This document shows positions 23,827 to 28,510 of a DNA stretch of 28,510 nt, one piece after another (the first letter of the stretch is position 1; every line of letters begins with the position of its first letter). Source of the DNA: Halovenus sp. GTDB taxonomy: Archaea; Halobacteriota; Halobacteria; Halobacteriales; Haloarculaceae. The stretch is taken from positions 1 through 28,510 of the forward strand of contig JAQCNG010000272.1 in assembly GCA_028275145.1 (NCBI GenBank). Reading direction: 5' to 3'. The position numbers and the translations under genes were made by a program. A model generated the notes under the pieces. The model was not told the DNA's origin. It worked only from the letters and a program-made list of their open reading frames with translations, and made no database searches.

Positions 23827-24786
23827 TCACTCCCCGGACCGGTCGGCGACAACCTCACCGAGTCCGTCGACGGGGCGGTCAGGGTTGCGCTCGTCGAGGG
23901 CGGGCGGCGCACCGAGTTGTGCGTCGGTCGTATCGGGGTCGCGCAACTGCGTGCGCCCGCGGTGGACCGCCAGCTCGTCGGCCAGATGCAGGTCGATTGC
24001 CTCCAGCAGCGCGTCGGCCTCGAGTGGCTGGCCGAGTCGCTCGAGCTCTGCCACCTCGGCGTCGGGCGGGACGTTGAACGCCCGCTGGGTGATGACCGGC
24101 CCCTGGTCGAGGTCGGTCGTCACGTAGTGGGCGGTGACGCCGGCGATGCGGACACCCTCCTCGAGCGCCTGCAGGTACGCCTCCGCGCCCGGGAACGAGG
24201 GCAGAAGCGAGGGGTGGACGTTGATGATGCGGCTCTGGTAGCGAAAGACCACGTCGGGGCTGAGAATCCGCATGTACCGCGCCAGTACGAGCAGGTCGGC
24301 GTCGTACTCCGCCAGCAGGTCGAGCAGCTGTTCCTCGTCGGGGGTGCCCTTCTCGTCGCCGATATCGTGGAACGGCACCTCGTACTGGCTGGCGAGTGGC
24401 TCCAGGTCGGAGTGGTTGCCGATGACCACGCTCACGTCCGCGTCGAGGTCGCCGCTGGCCCAGGCCTCGAAGATGGCCTCCAGGCAGTGTGACTCCTTCG
24501 TGACGAGCACCGCAATCTGTCTCGTCTCGCGGTCGGCGGGGAACCGCACCTGCACGTCGACGCCCAGTTCCTCGCCCAGTTCCGCCAGGTCTGCCCGGAG
24601 TTTCTCCCGCGTGCAGACCATCTCGGCGGTGTCGACGCGCATCGACATCCGGAACACACCCTCCCGGACGGCCTGGTCGAGGTCCTCGATGTTGATGCCG
24701 CGCTCGAACAACAGCGACGTGACGTTGGCGATGAGTCCGGTGTCGTCCTCGCCGACGACGGTTATCTCGGTGAACTCCTGTGTCAC
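23827..24786 (-). CDS. purU: formyltetrahydrofolate deformylase PurU
   Basis: A 319-aa enzyme that hydrolyses 10-formyltetrahydrofolate to formate and tetrahydrofolate, balancing one-carbon units for purine synthesis. Residues 5-80 form an ACT regulatory domain (EITVVGEDDTGLIANVTSLL). The formyltransferase-type domain follows, with the triad N189, H191 (INVHPSLLPSFPG) and D226 (TTDLDQGPVI). About 35 C-terminal residues after 285 are an acidic extension. The frame is open to 24837, but the GTG at 24786 gives the usual N-terminus MTQEFTEITVVG and has a TATA element in front, so it is chosen. It converges with the enolase-like gene across 33 bp. Confidence 0.93.
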   Translation of the reverse strand: MTQEFTEITVVGEDDTGLIANVTSLLFERGINIEDLDQAVREGVFRMSMRVDTAEMVCTREKLRADLAELGEELGVDVQVRFPADRETRQIAVLVTKESHCLEAIFEAWASGDLDADVSVVIGNHSDLEPLASQYEVPFHDIGDEKGTPDEEQLLDLLAEYDADLLVLARYMRILSPDVVFRYQSRIINVHPSLLPSFPGAEAYLQALEEGVRIAGVTAHYVTTDLDQGPVITQRAFNVPPDAEVAELERLGQPLEADALLEAIDLHLADELAVHRGRTQLRDPDTTDAQLGAPPALDERNPDRPVDGLGEVVADRSGE

Positions 24787-24805
24787 GCCGACCACCAGCC
24801 CGTTT

Positions 24806-24812
24806 GCATATC
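24806..24812 (-). promoter_or_regulatory. TATA box of purU
   Basis: GATATGC on the minus strand is 20-26 nt before the GTG at 24786, inside the longer open frame. Its place argues for the shorter start. Confidence 0.45.
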
Positions 24813-24882
24813 TCGACTGAGGGAACCGGTCAGTCAAAAATCTTCGGCTCGCGGGAAAACCGGCGGCCGACCCCGGCGGTTG

Positions 24883-24888
24883 AAATAC
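24883..24888 (+). promoter_or_regulatory. BoxA of the DUF5791 gene
   Basis: AAATAC lies 21-26 nt before the ATG at 24909, slightly close for a leaderless start but the only AT-rich site there. Confidence 0.35.
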
Positions 24889-24908
24889 CGCCGCTGCGTA
24901 CCCCCGGT

Positions 24909-25334
24909 ATGCTCAGAGACGCCGTCGATTCACCGGGTGAGCGCTCGCCCGACCAGTTGCGTGGGGCCTACGACGGGTTGCTCGCGGAGACAGTCAGAGC
25001 GGTCGGACCCGACGCGGTCGCCACAGACTCGGCTGTCGACCGGGAGCACCTCGATGCGCTGCTCGCCGGCGAGTCACCGCCGCTCACGCTCCAGAACGCG
25101 GCAGCCATCCTCGCCGCCGACGAGGACCGGCCCGACGCCGAGACACTCGCCGCCGAGGCCCGTGACATCCTGCTGCTGGGGATGTCGATGGCCGTACTCG
25201 ACGTCGAGGCACTCGCCTCGGGCATCGACGACCAGATAGACCCCAAGGAGATACAGCAGAAAGTCGAGGGCCGACAGCCGATGCCCCTCGACGAGTATGC
25301 CGTGTTGCACAGCTACATCGAGAGCCAGCGATGA
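24909..25334 (+). CDS. DUF5791-like haloarchaeal protein
   Basis: A 141-aa acidic, largely helical protein resembling the haloarchaeal DUF5791 family by its opening MLRDAVDSPGERSPDQLRGA and by the segments LTLQNAAAILAADEDRPDA and ARDILLLGMSMAVLDVEALA. The part VDREHLDALLAGESPPLTLQ looks like a degenerate helix-turn-helix, so DNA or protein binding is possible but unproven. The family label is from memory. ATG 24909 is chosen over an open upstream frame that runs across the purU promoter. It overlaps the next gene by 4 nt (ATGA), so the two are translationally coupled. Confidence 0.8.
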   Translation: MLRDAVDSPGERSPDQLRGAYDGLLAETVRAVGPDAVATDSAVDREHLDALLAGESPPLTLQNAAAILAADEDRPDAETLAAEARDILLLGMSMAVLDVEALASGIDDQIDPKEIQQKVEGRQPMPLDEYAVLHSYIESQR

Positions 25335-26224
25335 GAGTTGCCATCCTCGGCTGCGGATACGTCGGGCTCGAACTCGGCCGACAGCTCAGCGACGACCACG
25401 AGGTGGTCGGCGTCAGACGGTCACCGGAGGGCCTCGACGCCATCGAGGCGGCCGGACTCGAGGCGGTGCAGGCGGACGTGACCGACAGGGACTCGCTGGC
25501 GGCCGTCCCGGATGTCGACGCGGTGGTGTTCGCGGCGAGCGCCGGTGGCCGTGGCCCCGGCCCGGCCCGCGAGGTGTACGTCGAGGGCCAGCAGACAGCA
25601 ATCGAGCAGTTCGCCGGCCGCGAGCAACCGCCCGCCCGCTACGTATACACCTCGAGCACCGGCGTCTACGGCGACCACGGCGGCGACTGGGTCGACGAGC
25701 GGACGGAGCCGACGCCGGACTCCGAGCGCGGCGAGGTGCTGCTCGCGGCCGAGCGGGTCGCCCTCGAGGAATCGACCGGGGCGGGCATCGACGGGACAGT
25801 CGCGCGGCTGGCGGGCATCTACGGTCCCGACCGGTACCGCATCGAGCGGTACCTCGACAGACCGGTCGTCGAGGGGTACCGCAACATCATCCACCGTGAC
25901 GACGCCGCCGGCGTGGTAGGTTTCCTCCTCGACGCGGACGTGGCACGCGACGAGGTGGTGCTGGTGGCCGACGACGAACCGACCTCGCGGTGGGCGTTCG
26001 CCGACTGGCTCGCCGACGCCTGCGGGCGGGCCGGGCCGGCGAAGTTGACAGTCGAGGAGTACCTCGCCGAGCACGACGTGTCCGCCGCTCGGCGACGACG
26101 GCTGACCAGCGACAAGCGCTGCTCGAACGACCGGCTCCGCGAGCTCGGCTACGACCTCCGATATCCGACGTTCCGGGCGGGGTACCGCGAGGCTGTCGAG
26201 CGCTACTGTACCGGTGGCGAGTAG
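25331..26224 (+). CDS. NAD-dependent epimerase/dehydratase family protein (SDR, YeeZ-like)
   Basis: A 297-aa soluble protein with an N-terminal Rossmann fold: VAILGCGYVGLELG (3-16) is the nucleotide-binding loop, DVDAVVFAAS follows strand 4, and VYTSSTGVYGDHGGDWVDE carries the SDR serine and the WVDE segment seen in YeeZ-like proteins. The usual YxxxK pair is not obvious; the matching stretch reads RGEVLLAAERVAL, as in YeeZ-like members. VARLAGIYGPDR and NIIHRDDAAGVV are the substrate-side motifs of extended SDRs. The substrate is unknown. The start overlaps the DUF5791 stop by 4 nt. Downstream, 26253-26268 is a near-palindrome that might form a 3' hairpin. Confidence 0.88.
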   Translation: MRVAILGCGYVGLELGRQLSDDHEVVGVRRSPEGLDAIEAAGLEAVQADVTDRDSLAAVPDVDAVVFAASAGGRGPGPAREVYVEGQQTAIEQFAGREQPPARYVYTSSTGVYGDHGGDWVDERTEPTPDSERGEVLLAAERVALEESTGAGIDGTVARLAGIYGPDRYRIERYLDRPVVEGYRNIIHRDDAAGVVGFLLDADVARDEVVLVADDEPTSRWAFADWLADACGRAGPAKLTVEEYLAEHDVSAARRRRLTSDKRCSNDRLRELGYDLRYPTFRAGYREAVERYCTGGE

Positions 26225-26303
26225 CCAACAGCCCGCCGGAATGCCGGGGGCAACCGGCTGCAGTCGGTCGGTTCGTTTCACAATACAGAGCTAACAATAT
26301 GCA

Positions 26304-26309
26304 TTTATG
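26304..26309 (+). promoter_or_regulatory. BoxA of the DHH phosphoesterase gene
   Basis: TTTATG lies 24-29 nt before the ATG at 26333 and supports it over the in-frame GTG at 26318. Confidence 0.5.
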
Positions 26310-26332
26310 CCAGCGTCGTGCAAGTTAGGGTT

Positions 26333-27544
26333 ATGTGGGAGTCTGTCCTTGTCGCGGGTGTGGTCGACTGGGCCGAGGACCCGAGTCTCTCCTCGACAGA
26401 ACTGGCCGTGCTGGCCGGCGTGCTGGCGCTGGCAGTCGCTCTGGTGCTCGGCTACCGGCTCTACGGTTCGTTCCGTCTGAGCCCCGGCGAGCGGTTCGCT
26501 CGCGTCGTCGGTTCGCTCGACACCGTTGCGGTGCTGATGCACTCGGACCCCGACCCCGACGCGATGGCCTCGGCCGTCGCCGCCGCGGAGATTGCCGACG
26601 AGCGCGACACAGACGCGACAATCTACTACCCGGGCCAGATTCAGCGCGACGAGAACCGCGCGTTCGAGACTGTTCTCAACCTCACCTTCGAACCAATCGA
26701 GACTGCGGAGGACATCCCCGAGGAACACGCCGTGCTGGTCGACCACAACACGACGCGGGAACTGAAAAACACCGGACTGCTGGATATCGTCGCGGTTGTC
26801 GACCATCACTCCGGCAACGGTAGCGGCAGTCAGTTCACCGACGTCCGGCCGGAACTGGGGGCGTGTGCGAGTATCTTCAGTGAGTACTTCGATGCTCTCG
26901 ACCGCAGTCCGACCGATGCGTGGGTCGACCCTCACCCCGGTGACGACCAGTCGGAGACAGAACTCACCCGGTTGCGCGACGAGGGGTTGCTCCCGGCCAG
27001 CATCGCCACCGGCCTCGTCTACGGCATCCAGACGGACACAAAGAACCTCACGAACGGCTGTATCGCGGCCGACTTCGAGGCTGTCCGGTATCTCTACGAC
27101 GGCATCGACGACGACAAACTCGACCGGCTAGCAAACCCGGATGTCGACGCGGAGATGCTCGACGTCAAAGCACAGGCGATCAAACGCCGTGACGTCCGGC
27201 CACCGTTTGCACTCAGCGATGTCGGTACGGTGTCGAACCTGGAGGCGATTCCACAGGCGGCAACCGAACTCGAACGGCTCGATAGTGTCACCGCCGTGGT
27301 CGTGCTGGGTGACAGCGACGGTGTCATCCGTCTCTCCGGACGGTCGGGTGACGACCGGGTTCACATGGGCAAGGTCCTCGATTCGCTCACCGAGAGCATC
27401 CCGCTCGCGGGCGGCGGTGGTCACGCCCGCATGGGCGGTGGCCGCGTCCCGATCGAGCACATGAACGGGCTCGGTCCCGGTGAGGGGCTGACCCGCGAGG
27501 AGTTCAAACAACAACTGTTCGATGCGATGAACGGCGAACTGTAG
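26333..27544 (+). CDS. membrane-anchored DHH/DHHA1 phosphoesterase
   Basis: A 403-aa protein with one N-terminal membrane helix (about 24-45, AVLAGVLALAVALVLGYRLY) followed by a cytoplasmic phosphoesterase. DHH motifs are MHSDPDPDA (69-77), LVDHN (135-139) and VVDHHSG (155-161), which bind two metal ions. The DHHA1 domain ends with GGGGHARMGGG. Relatives include oligoribonucleases (NrnA type), RecJ-like nucleases and bacterial membrane-bound c-di-AMP phosphodiesterases. The membrane anchor favours a small-molecule or nanoRNA substrate over DNA, which is inference. The gene stands alone and converges with radA with no spacing. Confidence 0.9.
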   Translation: MWESVLVAGVVDWAEDPSLSSTELAVLAGVLALAVALVLGYRLYGSFRLSPGERFARVVGSLDTVAVLMHSDPDPDAMASAVAAAEIADERDTDATIYYPGQIQRDENRAFETVLNLTFEPIETAEDIPEEHAVLVDHNTTRELKNTGLLDIVAVVDHHSGNGSGSQFTDVRPELGACASIFSEYFDALDRSPTDAWVDPHPGDDQSETELTRLRDEGLLPASIATGLVYGIQTDTKNLTNGCIAADFEAVRYLYDGIDDDKLDRLANPDVDAEMLDVKAQAIKRRDVRPPFALSDVGTVSNLEAIPQAATELERLDSVTAVVVLGDSDGVIRLSGRSGDDRVHMGKVLDSLTESIPLAGGGGHARMGGGRVPIEHMNGLGPGEGLTREEFKQQLFDAMNGEL

Positions 27545-28510
27545 CTACTCGGGGACGACACCGTCGCCGGTGATGCGCATCACCGCCTCGCCGTCTGCGA
27601 GGTTGGGCGCGTCGACCAGCCGGACGATGCGCTTGTCGGCTTTCGACTTGCGCAGGTAGATGCGGAACGTCGACGTGTGCCCGAGAATGTTCCCCCCGAT
27701 GGGCTGGGTCGGGTCGCCGAAAAACGAGTCCGGGTTCGAGGCCACCTGGTTGGTCACCAGCACCGCCGTGTTGTTCAGGTCGCCCACCCGCATCAGGTCG
27801 TGGAGGTGTTTGTTGAGCTTCTGCTGGCGCTCGGCCAGTTGACCCCGGCCGACGTACTCCGCACGGAAGTGGGCGGTCAGTGAGTCCACACAGAGCAGTC
27901 GGACGGGGAACTCGTCGTCCTGGCTCTCGGAGGCGATCTCCTGTGCGGTCTCGGCGAGCAGCACCTGGTGGTTCGAGTTGAACGCCTTTGCCACGTGGAT
28001 GTTGTCGAGCAGCGCAGTCAGCAGGTCGTCGAGCAGCGCCTCGCTGTCTGCGTCTGCCTCGTCCTCGTCGGCGACCCCGTGTAACACCATCGTCGCCTCG
28101 ATTGTGTCGTCGTCCAGCCCCCGGACCATATCGTCGATACGCTCCGGACGGAAGGTGTCCTCCGAGTCGATGAAGATGGCGCTCCCCTCCAGCCCGCCGT
28201 GTTCGACGGGGAGCTGAACGTTGACCGACAGCTGGTGGGTGACCTGGGACTTGCCCGAGCCGAACTCGCCGTACACCTCGGTGATGGACTGGGTCTCGAC
28301 ACCGCCGCCGAGCAGCTCGTCCACCTCGTCGACCCCCCAGGACAGTTTGCCGATCTCCTCCCGGCGGTCGAGCACCGTCGCGCCGCTCTCGAACCCGCCG
28401 ATATCCGCCGCCTCGCGGGCCGCACTGATGATATCTGCCGCGCTCGACTCGCCGATATCCGCCGTGTTCGATAGCTCACCCGGACTCGCCACCGCAATCC
28501 CCTGGTAGGT
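27545..28510 (-). CDS. radA: DNA repair and recombination protein RadA (partial, N-terminus beyond window)
   Basis: The archaeal RecA/Rad51 recombinase, which forms filaments on single-stranded DNA and exchanges strands. 321 residues are present; the frame runs to the right edge, so the start and perhaps 20-25 residues are missing. The N-terminal helix-hairpin-helix region ends with [20 protein letters not shown]. Walker A is GEFGSGKS (28247-28270), Walker B is [20 protein letters not shown], and [31 protein letters not shown] and [20 protein letters not shown] complete the core. There is no intein in the visible part. The methionine inferred at 28492 is an internal GTG and not the start. Confidence 0.96.
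   Translation of the reverse strand, partial: TYQGIAVASPGELSNTADIGESSAADIISAAREAADIGGFESGATVLDRREEIGKLSWGVDEVDELLGGGVETQSITEVYGEFGSGKSQVTHQLSVNVQLPVEHGGLEGSAIFIDSEDTFRPERIDDMVRGLDDDTIEATMVLHGVADEDEADADSEALLDDLLTALLDNIHVAKAFNSNHQVLLAETAQEIASESQDDEFPVRLLCVDSLTAHFRAEYVGRGQLAERQQKLNKHLHDLMRVGDLNNTAVLVTNQVASNPDSFFGDPTQPIGGNILGHTSTFRIYLRKSKADKRIVRLVDAPNLADGEAVMRITGDGVVPE

Noticed and set aside
26253..26268. Near-palindrome after the epimerase gene as an intrinsic terminator
   Set aside because: The arms pair with one G-T mismatch, there is almost no loop and no T-tract, so it was not listed as a feature of its own.
28247..28270. Intein in RadA at the Walker A site
   Set aside because: Some haloarchaeal recombinases carry inteins, but here GEFGSGKS runs on without interruption.

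Overview
The window looks like chromosomal DNA of a halophilic archaeon (class Halobacteria). It is GC-rich, its proteins are acidic and rich in Asp and Glu, and many starts lack a visible Shine-Dalgarno site but have an AT-rich box about 25-30 nt upstream of the start codon, the usual arrangement for leaderless haloarchaeal genes. Marker genes agree: aIF5B, RNA polymerase subunit P, L37Ae, prefoldin beta, the KEOPS subunit Pcc1, RadA and several haloarchaeal proteins of unknown function. No insertion sequence, prophage, CRISPR array or replication origin is visible. The species cannot be fixed from the sequence alone.

Layout, left to right. 1-4.1 kb (minus strand): tRNA-Leu(GAG), a soluble PAS-GAF histidine kinase, the 23S rRNA 2'-O-methyltransferase RlmE with a TRAM domain, a DUF2342-type zinc metallohydrolase, and a small single-pass membrane protein. 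The largest gap (4025-4390) holds what looks like a broken small membrane-protein gene. 4.4-8.3 kb (plus): a two-gene ABC-2 exporter, TruD, and a DUF2103 protein. 8.5-11.05 kb (plus): a compact translation and chaperone cluster, rpl37ae-rpoP-pcc1-pfdB-DUF3194, followed by a DUF151 nuclease-like gene and a HAD hydrolase. 11.1-12.5 kb (minus): the threonylcarbamoyl-AMP synthase TsaC/Sua5, then a redoxin without its catalytic cysteine directly abutting a CPFC glutaredoxin-like gene. 12.6-20.1 kb (minus): an oligopeptide/dipeptide ABC importer made of a fused double ATPase, a Tat lipoprotein binding protein, two permeases and a trailing unknown gene. 20.3-28.5 kb: a small membrane protein (minus), aIF5B (plus), an enolase-superfamily-like protein (plus), PurU (minus), a DUF5791-type protein and an NAD-binding epimerase-like protein (plus), a membrane-anchored DHH phosphoesterase (plus), and RadA (minus, cut off by the right edge).

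Working together: most genes serve translation and RNA modification (tRNA-Leu, RlmE, TruD, L37Ae, aIF5B, and two enzymes of the t6A tRNA modification pathway, Pcc1 and TsaC). The peptide importer is the main transport unit. I see no clear new multi-gene system. The items most worth a second look are the fused ATPase with an uneven cysteine cluster and an unexplained tail, the enolase-like enzyme with intact catalytic spacing but unknown substrate, a 16-bp perfect inverted repeat downstream of aIF5B, the cysteine-free L37Ae, the cysteine-less redoxin/CPFC pair, and the decayed small membrane-protein gene.
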